NCBI GenBank assembly: GCA_001899635.1
Contig: MKVQ01000014.1
Coordinates: 1,881 to 45,890 of the forward strand
DNA length: 44,010 nucleotides
Origin: Myxococcales bacterium 68-20
Lineage (GTDB): Bacteria; Myxococcota_A; Polyangia; Polyangiales; Polyangiaceae
Direction of reading: 5' to 3'
The position numbers and the translations under genes were made by a program. Under the pieces are notes generated by a model. The model was given only the letters and a program-made list of their open reading frames with translations. It ran no database searches and was not told the DNA's origin. Below, in pieces: positions 29,356 through 37,634 of the stretch (position 1 is the stretch's first letter; each line of letters opens with the position of its first letter).

Positions 29356-30921
29356 ATGCTCCAGCAGAGTCGCCCTTCCGATCCTCCCCAGGAGGAAGCC
29401 TTCATCGGAGATCCTCGCGTTGCGACGGACGATCCGGCTCGAGAGCATGGCAGTCCGCCGTCGTCCACGCGTGAAGCGGCTCCCGCGGGCCGTGTTCGCG
29501 ACCGTGGGAAGATGATCGGGCTCGGCGCGATGGGCGGCCTCGTGGTGCTCGGGATCGGTCTGATGATCGCGTCCCCGCGTCGTGACGCCAGCGAACCGTT
29601 GCCGGCGCTTGCCTTCACGACCGCCGGCAGCGCGAGCGCCGGCGGCGACACCGCCAAGGAGGCCAACGCCGCCGTCGCGGATGCAGGCTTGCCGGTCGTG
29701 CGGCCGCCGCCCGCCTGGCGCGTGTCGAGCCTCGCGAGCGACGCGAACGTCGAGGTCGCCGAGGGCTCGTTCGGAAAGCGCGGCCTCGTCGCCACGCTCA
29801 CCCAGGCCGGGCTTCCTCGTACCGAGATTCGCCGCCTCGCGCAGGCCTTCGAAGGGATCCGCCGCATCGATCGCCCGCGCGAGAGCGACACGTTCGTCCT
29901 CGCCAAGGACAAGAGCAAGGGCACAGTCGCCGCGTTCGAGTACGCGACGTCGCCGTTCGACGTCTGGCAGGCGAAGGTCGACGAGGCCGGCGCGGAAGGC
30001 CGCATCGTCGTCAAGAAGCTCGACCTGTTCGTCGAGCGCCGGCGTGTCGCCCATGGGCTCGTCGTGAGTGCCGACCTCACGAAGGCGATCACGGGCGCGG
30101 GGTTGCGTCCCGAGATCGCCCTCGCCGTCGACGACGCGCTGGAGGGACACATCGAGCCCGGATCGATCCGCTCCGGTGTGCGGATGCGCATCGCCGCGAG
30201 CGAGGAGTGGGTCGAGGGTGCGTTCGTCCGGGTGAAGGTCGAGGCGATCGAGTTCGTCCCGAAGACGGGCTCGCCCCTGCGCGTCTACTACTACGAGCGC
30301 GATCCGCGCGAGACGCCGGGATCGGCGCGCCGCGCGCCGGCGGCGGGCTTCTACGACGCGAAGGGCAGGCAGCCCTTCCACGGTCAGTTCCGCTCGCCGC
30401 TCGCCCTCGCGCGGGTGACGTCACGCTTCAATCCGAAGCGTCTCCATCCGGTGCTGAAGACGGTGATGCCGCATCAGGGCGTCGACTTCGGCGCGTCGAC
30501 GGGGACGCCGGTCTACGCATCGGCGGCCGGCACGGTGATCGCCGCACACAACAGCGGTCCGTGCGGAAACATGGTCGAGATCGACCACGGCGGCGGCATC
30601 CACACGGCCTACTGCCACCTCAAGGGGTTCGCCGCGGGGCTTCGCAGTGGCCAGAAGGTCGAGCAGCGGCAGCTCGTAGGCTACGTCGGCCAGACCGGTC
30701 GCGTGACCGGGCCGCACCTTCACTTCGTGGTGAAGAAGAACGGCGCTTTCATCGACCCGCTCGGGCTCAAGATGGACGGCGTCCGCGTCCTCCCGCCCGC
30801 GGATCGCGAAGCATTCGCCCGCAAGCGTGGCGATCTCGACGTCGCCATCGACGGCGTCGCGCTGCCGTCGGCGGCGGACGTCCCGGACGAGAGCGACGAC
30901 AAGGACCTCCACGCCGACTGA
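29356..30921 (+). CDS. Membrane-anchored M23-family peptidase (LytM/NlpD type)
   Basis: About 521 residues from the ATG at 29356; the frame is open 210 bases further. A hydrophobic helix (IGLGAMGGLVVLGIGLMIA) near residues 53-72 anchors the protein, with the rest outside the cytoplasm. After a linker come two OapA/LysM-adjacent-looking domains of beta character. The M23 domain spans about 355-480: HQGVDFG gives His373 and Asp377, and PHLHF gives His454 and His456, all zinc or catalytic residues of active glycyl-glycine or DD-endopeptidases. The order (anchor, beta-rich domains, M23) is that of peptidoglycan endopeptidases of the MepM type. The C-terminal acidic tail (ESDDKDLHAD) is partly repeated in downstream DNA. 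Confidence 0.9.
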   Translation: MLQQSRPSDPPQEEAFIGDPRVATDDPAREHGSPPSSTREAAPAGRVRDRGKMIGLGAMGGLVVLGIGLMIASPRRDASEPLPALAFTTAGSASAGGDTAKEANAAVADAGLPVVRPPPAWRVSSLASDANVEVAEGSFGKRGLVATLTQAGLPRTEIRRLAQAFEGIRRIDRPRESDTFVLAKDKSKGTVAAFEYATSPFDVWQAKVDEAGAEGRIVVKKLDLFVERRRVAHGLVVSADLTKAITGAGLRPEIALAVDDALEGHIEPGSIRSGVRMRIAASEEWVEGAFVRVKVEAIEFVPKTGSPLRVYYYERDPRETPGSARRAPAAGFYDAKGRQPFHGQFRSPLALARVTSRFNPKRLHPVLKTVMPHQGVDFGASTGTPVYASAAGTVIAAHNSGPCGNMVEIDHGGGIHTAYCHLKGFAAGLRSGQKVEQRQLVGYVGQTGRVTGPHLHFVVKKNGAFIDPLGLKMDGVRVLPPADREAFARKRGDLDVAIDGVALPSAADVPDESDDKDLHAD

Positions 30922-31083
30922 GGTCAGCGAAGCCTCCGCGCCGTGCACGGAGGCCCGGGACGAGAGCGACGACGAGGCAGGCGAAGCCTCCGCGCCGCGC
31001 GCGGATGTCCGACGCGTGAGCGACGACGAGATCCTCCACGCCGACTGAGGTCAGTGAAGCCTCCGCGCCGTGCACGGAGGCCC
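30886..31083 (+). repeat. Three tandem copies of the M23 gene's 3' end
   Basis: Unit 1 (about 30886-30955) covers the last codons of the M23 gene and its trailer. Unit 2 (about 30956-31013) keeps the ESDDE coding part and GAAGCCTCCGCGCC but lacks the CTCCACGCCGACTGAGG segment. Unit 3 (about 31014-31083) matches unit 1 again, including a SDDEILHAD-stop reading. GAAGCCTCCGCGCC occurs at 30929, 30983 and 31056. Each full unit has the stem GCCTCCG/CGGAGGC (30932-30954 and 31059-31081). The hairpins lie between convergent genes and may act as transcript ends. Confidence 0.8.
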
Positions 31084-31115
31084 CGCGAGGACCGTGATGC
31101 GACGGTTCTTCCGGC

Positions 31116-32864
31116 CTACTTCGGGAGCGGCCGGCCGTGGCCGGGGCCGAGGATGTCGGCCATCTTGGTGTGCGCGTCGAACGTGTGGACGTGCGGCGGG
31201 TGATGGCACGCGATGCACGACTCCGGCGTGGGCTTCGCGATCGGGATCTTCACCTTGTCGGGCTTCGCCGCGTGGAGGGAGCCGGGGCCGTGGCAGACCT
31301 CGCACTGCACGTTCTCGAGCTCGGAGACGTGCGTGACCGTCGAGCCTCCCGGCTTGTCGTAGCCGGTGACGTGACAGCCGACGCAGTCGAGGTTCGCCTC
31401 CTTGAACTGCTTCGAGAGCGTGGCGTAGGCGTGGGCGTGACCGGTTCCATCCCAGACCTTCTTCGCGTCCTCGTGGCAGTTCGAGCAGACCTCGATACCG
31501 GCGTAGCTCGGCTCGCCCTTCGCGGCGGGCACCGGCTTCTTGTCCTTGAAGGCGAGCTTGTTGGCGTCGTTCACCTTCTTGTAAAATACATCCATCTGCG
31601 ACTTCACGTCGTTGTCGGCGCCGAGGTTCTCGCGGATCTCGCGCATCGAGTAGCGATAGAAGTTGCCGGAGGCGGGGACGGGCGCCTTGTCGAGCGCGTC
31701 GCGCTCGGCCTCGAGCTTCGCGACGTCGGTCTTGCGGGCGGCGACGTCCTTCGGATCGACGCTCTTGTCCGTCTCCCAGGTCGCGATCTTCTTCCGGAGC
31801 TCGTCGATCCGACCGGTGAGCTCCTCGCGCTTGCGCATGCGCTCGAGGCCGGTTCCGTCGGCGAGCTTGAGGAGCCCCGCGGGCGCGTCGCCGCGGACGT
31901 GGAGATCGAGAACGCCGACGGTCTGGAGGTGGTTGGCGGTCTCGACGACGAGGACGTCACCGATCTGCTCCGGCGGCGCCGCCTTCGTGTTCGAGTCTCC
32001 GCTGGCGCCGGTCGAGCCCACGAGGATGGCGAGCAGCTCGGGGTTCTCGTCCGCGATGCGCTTCGCCTCGCCGCGGCCGACGGCGGCGAGGACGATGATC
32101 GCCTGCGCGCCATCCTTCTTCAGCGCCGCGACGCTCTCCTTCACCGCCGCGATCGCGGGGGACGACGTGACGTCGGCGAGCTTGTTCTCCTTGCTGCCGG
32201 GCGAGGCCTCCGCCTTGTCCGGCGCGGCGACGCCGATGACGCCGATCTTGAGCCCGCCGACCTCGACGATCTTCGACTTCGCGGGCGCGAGCGAGCCGGC
32301 CGCGAGGTTGGCCGCGACGAGCGCAGCGCCGCTCGTGTCGCGGAGCTTTGCGAGCGTCGCGATCCCGTCGGCGAAGCCGTTGCGCGACGGAGCGAACGCG
32401 GCGAGCTTGAGAGTCTTCAGCGTCGTCGCGATCGTCTCGGCCTTGGCGACCTCCTGACCCTTCTTCTCTTCCGGGATGTCCATGTCCATGAAGAAGAGCG
32501 GCCCGGCGGCGAGCGTCGCGAACGCCGGAGCCTTGCTCTTCTCCGCGGCAACGAGCGCACCGAAGCGGTCCATTCCGCCGAGCTGGTCCTTCACGCACCC
32601 GCACGGCTCGAGCGCGCCTGCGAGATCGGACACGAGGTAGAGCCGCGCTCGAGGCGCTTCGGCTGAGGTCCCAGCCGAGCCGTCTCCGGCGGCAGGCGTC
32701 GTGGAGGGGCGGCACCCCTCGCACGCGGAGAGGGTGACGAAGCATCCGATGAGCGCAAAGAGGAAGCAGAGAAGCGTCCGCGCCCGCGCGCCGTGCCGGC
32801 GGGGATCCGTGTTTCTCCCGGGACGCTGGTGCCCGAGACCCGACCGCGAAGAATCACTCAACAT
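31116..32864 (-). CDS. UshA-like nucleotidase domain fused to a tetraheme c554-type cytochrome, lipoprotein
   Basis: About 582 residues from the ATG at 32864. A signal sequence (RTLLCFLFALIGCFVTLSAC) gives a lipobox. From ~65 to ~330 the sequence resembles UshA/5'-nucleotidase metallophosphoesterases (YLVSDLAGALEPCGC, GGMDRFGALV, ALVAANLAAG, LKIGVIGVAAPDK). The catalytic metal-site HD and NH motifs are weakly kept, since SDLAGALEP replaces the usual NDxHG. A coiled linker (~355-410) follows. The last 130 residues have four CxxCH heme sites (CSNCH ~459, CVGCH ~493, CEVCH ~519, CIACH ~550) in cytochrome c554 style. It would be an exported electron carrier anchored by lipid. Divergent from a kinase gene by about 60 bases. 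Confidence 0.85.
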   Translation of the reverse strand: MLSDSSRSGLGHQRPGRNTDPRRHGARARTLLCFLFALIGCFVTLSACEGCRPSTTPAAGDGSAGTSAEAPRARLYLVSDLAGALEPCGCVKDQLGGMDRFGALVAAEKSKAPAFATLAAGPLFFMDMDIPEEKKGQEVAKAETIATTLKTLKLAAFAPSRNGFADGIATLAKLRDTSGAALVAANLAAGSLAPAKSKIVEVGGLKIGVIGVAAPDKAEASPGSKENKLADVTSSPAIAAVKESVAALKKDGAQAIIVLAAVGRGEAKRIADENPELLAILVGSTGASGDSNTKAAPPEQIGDVLVVETANHLQTVGVLDLHVRGDAPAGLLKLADGTGLERMRKREELTGRIDELRKKIATWETDKSVDPKDVAARKTDVAKLEAERDALDKAPVPASGNFYRYSMREIRENLGADNDVKSQMDVFYKKVNDANKLAFKDKKPVPAAKGEPSYAGIEVCSNCHEDAKKVWDGTGHAHAYATLSKQFKEANLDCVGCHVTGYDKPGGSTVTHVSELENVQCEVCHGPGSLHAAKPDKVKIPIAKPTPESCIACHHPPHVHTFDAHTKMADILGPGHGRPLPK

Positions 32865-32926
32865 TTTCACCGGCGCGGAGCTTATCACCGAGCGATCCCG
32901 GATCGGCGAGGAGTGAGGATGGGGTG

Positions 32927-35101
32927 ATGACATACGACGGCGGAATCGCTACTATTTCGGGTCGCGTGAGCGCCTCGCATCGATTCGGCCCCTTCTTCCT
33001 CGACGCACGGATCGCGGTCGGCGGAACGGCCGAGGTGTATCTCGCGAGGCCGGCCACCCCCGCGCCCAACCTGCCCGATCGGCTGGTGGTGAAGCGCCTC
33101 CTCCCTCACTTCGCGTCCGACGCGGACGGCCGAACGATGTTCGAGCGAGAGGCCCGCCTCCACGCGGCGGTGACGCACGAGAACGTCGTCACCGTCTTCC
33201 ACGCGGGCAAGGATGAGCGCGGCGAGCCGTACCTGGCGATGGAGTACATCGATGGCGCCGACGGCTATCGCGTCCTCCGCCGCCTCCGGCAGGAGGGCGA
33301 GCTCTTGCCGATCGGCGTGGCCGTGTACGTCGCGCGCGAGGTCCTGCGCGCCCTCGAGAGCGTCCATGCGGCCCTCGATCCGACGTCGGGAGGCTCGCTC
33401 GGGATCGTCCATCGCGACGTGAGCCCGTCGAACATCTACCTGTCGAAGGACGGGACGGTGAAGCTCGGTGACTTCGGGATCGCTCGCTCGACGACGCGCG
33501 CGACGCTCCGAAGCGAGGCCGGGCACGTCCTCAAGGGCAAGTTCGCCTATCTCGCGCCGGAGCAGGTGGCAGGGGAGACGAGCGATCATCGTGCCGATCT
33601 CTTCAGCCTCGCGACGGTGCTTGCGGAGATGCTCCTCAATCGACCGCTGTTCCCCGGCGGCGGGCAGCTCGCCATCCTCCTCGCGATCCGCGACTGCAAA
33701 ATCGACGCGCTGACCGAGATCAAGTCGCGCCTCCCGCCCGGCCTCTTCGAGGTCATGCAGCGTGCCCTCTCGCGAAACCCGGCGCAGCGCTACCCGGACG
33801 CGAGGTCGTTCGCGGCCGCGCTCGCCCCGTTCGAGGCGGACAAGCGGCTTGCGGCGCGCGAGATCTCGGCGCGCGTGCGCTGGGTGAAGGCCGCGAGCTC
33901 CTCCGACAAGCTCACCGCGCAGCGTGACAGCGCCGCAATGCGCGCCGCCACGGCGGCAAGACCGGAGCGTCTGCCGGCGATTCAGGACGCCGTGCCGCCG
34001 GTCGCGGTGGCCGTGCCGCCGCCCCTGCCGCCTCGCCCCGTCGCGGCTCCCGAGCAGCTGGAGGAGACCGACCTCGAGGAGGAGGAGGACGACGACGACG
34101 ACGGGGTGAAGACGTCCGAGTACGAGCTCTTGCCTTCGCACGTGCTGAAGATGGATGGCACGACGCTCGGGCCGTGGACCTTCGCGCGCCTGATGGAGGC
34201 GCTCGCGACGGGGCAGATCGATCCCGGCGACCGCGTCGACTTCGTCGGGCGCGGCTTCCGGGCGGCAGAGGAGATCGACGAGTTCGCGCGCTTCTTCCCC
34301 GCGCCCGGCGCGACGACGAGCCAGCTCCAGGGGCCCGGCACGCCGGACCTGAGCGATCAAATCGGGCCGAAGACGATGCTCGAGACGCTCATGCTCGTCC
34401 TCGCGCAGAACGAGACCGGGGTCCTCTTCGTCGAGCGGTCCGAGGGCGATGGCCTCGGAGGACCACCTCCGTCACGCAGCGGGAGGAAAGAGCTCTACTT
34501 CGTCGAGGGCAAGCTCCATCACGTCGCGTCGAGCAACGCGAGCGAGCTCCTCGGCGAGTATCTGGTGCGCCGCGGGAAGCTCGAACGCGAGGAGCTCGAT
34601 CTCGCGCTGGCGGTCCTCCCTCGCTACAGCGGTCGCATGGGCGACACGCTCATCTCGATGGGGCTCGTCGGGCCGGTCGACATCTTCCGCGCGATCCGCG
34701 AGCAGGGCCGCGATCGTGTCGCGGACCTCTTCCTCTGGCGCGGCGGCACCCTGACCTTCTATCGCGGTCACACCGCGCCGCACGTCGAGTTCCCGCTCGA
34801 TCTCGAGCTGCCCGCGCTCATGCTCGCCGGGCTCGAGACCGCGAAGCCGGGTGATGCCATCCTCGCCGAGCATCGCGACGACCTCGATCGCATCCTCGGC
34901 CCTTCGTCGCGCGACGACCTCTCTTCGTTCGAAGGCCTGACATGGCCGCCGGCGATCGCGGCTGTCCTCGATCTCGTTCGCAGACCGGTGACGCTTCGGG
35001 AGGTCCTCCAGACGGCTGCGCGAGGCGGGACGCTCTCGCCAGGCGACGTCCTCCGAGCGGCTGAGGTCCTCTTCGCTGCTGGGCTCATCGCCTGGAAGTG
35101 A
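32927..35101 (+). CDS. Ser/Thr kinase with GYF-like and PATAN (DUF4388) domains
   Basis: 724 residues from the ATG at 32927, with AGGA just upstream (a GTG at 32924 is adjacent). The kinase domain covers about 20-290: VVKRLL lysine, HRDVSPSN near 161 (HRD present, with K of the loop replaced by S), DFGIARS near 182, and APEQVAG. The HRDVSPSN variant is common in myxobacterial kinases and may lower activity. A Pro-rich and Asp/Glu-rich linker leads to a GYF_2-like module (~407-450: LGPWTFARLMEALATGQIDPGD). DUF4388/PATAN follows at ~515-640 (ELYFVEGKLHHVASSNASELLGEYLVRRGKL, RVADLFLWRGGTLTFYRG). PATAN domains occur in bacterial signalling scaffolds. Target unknown. Confidence 0.9.
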   Translation: MTYDGGIATISGRVSASHRFGPFFLDARIAVGGTAEVYLARPATPAPNLPDRLVVKRLLPHFASDADGRTMFEREARLHAAVTHENVVTVFHAGKDERGEPYLAMEYIDGADGYRVLRRLRQEGELLPIGVAVYVAREVLRALESVHAALDPTSGGSLGIVHRDVSPSNIYLSKDGTVKLGDFGIARSTTRATLRSEAGHVLKGKFAYLAPEQVAGETSDHRADLFSLATVLAEMLLNRPLFPGGGQLAILLAIRDCKIDALTEIKSRLPPGLFEVMQRALSRNPAQRYPDARSFAAALAPFEADKRLAAREISARVRWVKAASSSDKLTAQRDSAAMRAATAARPERLPAIQDAVPPVAVAVPPPLPPRPVAAPEQLEETDLEEEEDDDDDGVKTSEYELLPSHVLKMDGTTLGPWTFARLMEALATGQIDPGDRVDFVGRGFRAAEEIDEFARFFPAPGATTSQLQGPGTPDLSDQIGPKTMLETLMLVLAQNETGVLFVERSEGDGLGGPPPSRSGRKELYFVEGKLHHVASSNASELLGEYLVRRGKLEREELDLALAVLPRYSGRMGDTLISMGLVGPVDIFRAIREQGRDRVADLFLWRGGTLTFYRGHTAPHVEFPLDLELPALMLAGLETAKPGDAILAEHRDDLDRILGPSSRDDLSSFEGLTWPPAIAAVLDLVRRPVTLREVLQTAARGGTLSPGDVLRAAEVLFAAGLIAWK

Positions 35102-35161
35102 CGCGCACGCGGCGTCGACGACGGGCATCGCGGGCAGCCGATGCTAGGCTCGCTGACCGCC

Positions 35162-36022
35162 ATGGCTGCCGTACTCGATGATCTGGTGAAGCTGCTCGCG
35201 TTGGAGCGCATCGAAGAGAACCTCTTCCGCGGTCAGAGTCAGGATCTGGGGTGGGGCACCGTCTTTGGCGGACAGGTGCTCGGGCAGGCGCTCTCCGCTG
35301 CCGCCCAGACCGTCCCGACGGAGCGTCACGTGCACTCGCTCCACGCCTACTTCCTCCGCCCCGGCGACGTCACCAAGCCGATCATCTACGACGTCGATCG
35401 GATCCGCGACGGCACCTCGTTCACCACCAGGCGCGTCGTCGCGATCCAGAACGGGAAGGCGATCTTCAACCTCGCTGCCTCGTTCCAGAAGGAAGAGCCG
35501 GGGTTCGAGCACCAGGAGACGATGCCGGAGGCGCCGCCGCCGGAGGGGCTCAAGACCGAGCAAGAGCGCTTCGCCGCCGCCGCCGCGCGGCTCCCGAAGT
35601 TCGCGCTCGAGCGTGCGACGGCCGAGCGTCCCATCGAGCTACGCGAGGTGGAGGCGGACGAGGATCTCTTTCACCCGGCCAAACATCCGCCACGGCGCAT
35701 GGTGTGGCTTCGAGCGATCGCGCCGCTGTCCGACGATCCCGCCCTCCACGCCTATCTCCTCGCGTACGCCTCCGACTTCTCCTTCGTCACCACGGCGCTC
35801 CTGCCTCACGGAGTCACGTGGCTCACGCCCGGGATGCAGATCGCGAGCATCGACCACGTGATGTGGTTCCATCGGCCTGCCCGCATCGACGACTGGCTCC
35901 TCTACGTGATGGACAGCCCCGCTGCGCATGGCGCGCGCGGCCTCGCGCGTGGGCTCGTGTTCGCGAAGGACGGCCGGCTCGTCGCGTCCACGGCACAGGA
36001 AGGCCTCATCCGGAAGCGCTGA
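35162..36022 (+). CDS. tesB: Acyl-CoA thioesterase II
   Basis: 286 residues from the ATG at 35162. The protein has the double hot-dog fold of TesB, which hydrolyses medium- to long-chain acyl-CoA. Marker segments are FRGQSQDLGWGTVFGGQVLGQAL, VHSLHAYFLRPGD, IIYDVDRIRDGTSFTTRRVVAIQ, ASIDHVMWFHRP (the Asp of the catalytic triad) and ASTAQEGLIR (the Gln), all at the expected places. Length matches E. coli TesB. A stretch with PPEG and acidic residues (EAPPPEGLKTEQERFAAAAARLP) is the usual variable linker. It follows the kinase gene by 60 bases on the same strand and may be read with it, though the functional link is unclear. Confidence 0.95.
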   Translation: MAAVLDDLVKLLALERIEENLFRGQSQDLGWGTVFGGQVLGQALSAAAQTVPTERHVHSLHAYFLRPGDVTKPIIYDVDRIRDGTSFTTRRVVAIQNGKAIFNLAASFQKEEPGFEHQETMPEAPPPEGLKTEQERFAAAAARLPKFALERATAERPIELREVEADEDLFHPAKHPPRRMVWLRAIAPLSDDPALHAYLLAYASDFSFVTTALLPHGVTWLTPGMQIASIDHVMWFHRPARIDDWLLYVMDSPAAHGARGLARGLVFAKDGRLVASTAQEGLIRKR

Positions 36023-36095
36023 CGGCCGCCGGTGGAGGCGTCGTCCCTCGCGCGCCGACGTTCACTCGAAGGAAACGACGACGTAGAAGGGCGCT

Positions 36096-36635
36096 TCAGC
36101 GCGGCTGCAGGGGAGCGTTGAGCCCCGGGATCACCGGCAGCGATTTGAGCGCCGCGCCAGCGATTTGCTCGCGGGTGATCGTCCCGGAGATGCTGTAGGG
36201 CAGGTTCACCGCGAGACGCTCGCCGCCGACGGTCACGGTGCCGTCGATCGTGTAGGGGACCGGTCCCGTCGCGGTGGCGAGCGTGGCGAGCGTCTTCACG
36301 TCCGCCCACGGCAGCGACATCGGTACGTCGATCGTCGTCGCCACGTTCGGCGGGAGCACGACGGGCTTCGAGACGGTGACGGAGCCGAGATCCCACTTCC
36401 CGTCGAGCCGTGCCTTGCCCGTGAAGGACTGAGCGGAGAGCGTGACCCGGTTCGGGTTGGTCGCCTCGATCTGCAGGAGGATGTCGACGCCGGTGACGCC
36501 GACGGCGGTGACGCGCGCCTCCTTGGGCACCAGCGTCGGCGGCTCGGGCTTCGAGCACGCGCTCGTGAGGAGGGCTGCAGAGAGACCAGCGAAGAGGCAG
36601 CGTCGGGACAGCACGTGCGGACGATACCACCGCAT
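36096..36635 (-). CDS. LEA14/WHy-domain lipoprotein
   Basis: About 179 residues from the ATG at 36635 (a GTG at 36614 would give the tidier signal MLSRRCLFAGLSAALLTSAC). Lipobox LTSAC. The rest is one immunoglobulin-like late-embryogenesis-abundant type 2/WHy domain: KEARVTAVGVTGVDILLQIEATNPNRVTLSAQSFTGKARL, SKPVVLPPNVATTIDVPMSL and PYTIDGTVTVGGERLAVNLPYSISG. The NPNRV element is the domain signature. WHy domains are stress-linked and may protect proteins or membranes on drying, as shown in some bacteria. The gene is divergent from the HAD hydrolase and convergent with tesB. The fit to the family is good. The role here is inference. Confidence 0.85.
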   Translation of the reverse strand: MRWYRPHVLSRRCLFAGLSAALLTSACSKPEPPTLVPKEARVTAVGVTGVDILLQIEATNPNRVTLSAQSFTGKARLDGKWDLGSVTVSKPVVLPPNVATTIDVPMSLPWADVKTLATLATATGPVPYTIDGTVTVGGERLAVNLPYSISGTITREQIAGAALKSLPVIPGLNAPLQPR

Positions 36636-36819
36636 CGGGCCGTTCATTCCCCTCGTCACCCGTTGGCCGCACCTTGCTGTCGCGCTTCGGAAGCTGCGAG
36701 CAGTACGGCTGACCTCCACTTCGCTGCACGTGATCGCTGCGCGGCCTCGTCCGATGTCGCCTTCGACGAGCCGGAGCGCGTTCGGAAAATGCATGAGGCG
36801 ATGCCGAGGAGGCGTCGCC

Positions 36820-37575
36820 ATGCAGTCACCCGCGCTCGTCGTGCTCGACCTCGCAGGAACCACCATCGAAGACCACGACGTCGTGGCCCGTTGTCTCGTC
36901 GAGGCCGTGAAGTCCGCAGGCGTCGCGATCGGTCTGAGCGACGCGAACGCGGTCATGGGGTTGCCGAAGCCGGCGGCGATCGCGCAGATCCTCGCAAAGC
37001 AGGAGGGCACGCCCGTTCCTCCGGTCGACTCCGAGCGCATCGTTCGCGCGACGGCTGTCTTCCAGCATGCCATCTTGAGGCACTACGGCTCGCCCGGGGC
37101 CGTCGTGCCCGTTGCTGGAGTGGAGGAGGCGCTCGACTCGTTGCGGGAGCGCGGCGCGAAGATCGCGATCGACACGGGCTTCTCCGCCGTCATTGCGGAC
37201 GCGATCCTCGATCGTCTCGGGTGGATCGCAGAGGGGCTCGTCGATCTGCGGGTCGCGAGTGACGAGGTCCGTCGCGGCCGACCTGCGCCCGATCTCGTGT
37301 TCGAGGCGATGCGCCGCGCCGGCGTCGGCGACGTGCATGCGGTTGCGAAGGTCGGCGACACGCCCGCCGATCTCGGTGAGGGCGCGAACGCGGGCTGCAG
37401 ATGGAACATCGGCGTCACGTACGGGACGCATGCGCGCGCGGCCCTCTCCCGCCACCCGCACACGGCGCTCATCGATGACGTCCGCGATCTTCCGAGCGCG
37501 CTCGGGATCGTACGCCATCGGGGGCGCGCGCTCCCCGCGAGCGCTCGACCGCGCCGGACGCTCAACCGGCTCTGA
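36820..37575 (+). CDS. Phosphonatase-like HAD-family hydrolase
   Basis: 251 residues from the ATG at 36820, chosen because CGAGGAGG lies about nine bases before it. The nucleophile motif is VVLDLAGTTIEDHDV: Asp10 with Ala at +2, as in phosphonoacetaldehyde hydrolases, where most HAD enzymes have a second Asp. The cap domain is helical and contains VEEALDSLRERGAKIAIDTGFSAVIADAI. The acidic motif appears as VAKVGDTPADLGEGANAG with GRPAPDLVFEAM before it. The Schiff-base lysine of true PhnX is not obvious to me, so 'phosphonatase-like' is the safest name. No phosphonate transporter or transaminase lies nearby, so phosphonate metabolism cannot be claimed. Confidence 0.88.
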   Translation: MQSPALVVLDLAGTTIEDHDVVARCLVEAVKSAGVAIGLSDANAVMGLPKPAAIAQILAKQEGTPVPPVDSERIVRATAVFQHAILRHYGSPGAVVPVAGVEEALDSLRERGAKIAIDTGFSAVIADAILDRLGWIAEGLVDLRVASDEVRRGRPAPDLVFEAMRRAGVGDVHAVAKVGDTPADLGEGANAGCRWNIGVTYGTHARAALSRHPHTALIDDVRDLPSALGIVRHRGRALPASARPRRTLNRL

Positions 37576-37634
37576 GCGTTCGACGAGCGCCGATCGCTCC
37601 GACGCTGGTGTGTCGATCGATGGCCCCCTGCGCG

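Noticed and set aside
30886-31083. CRISPR array or IS end
   Set aside because: The units are tandem, unequal and derived from the end of the M23 gene; no spacers or transposase are present.
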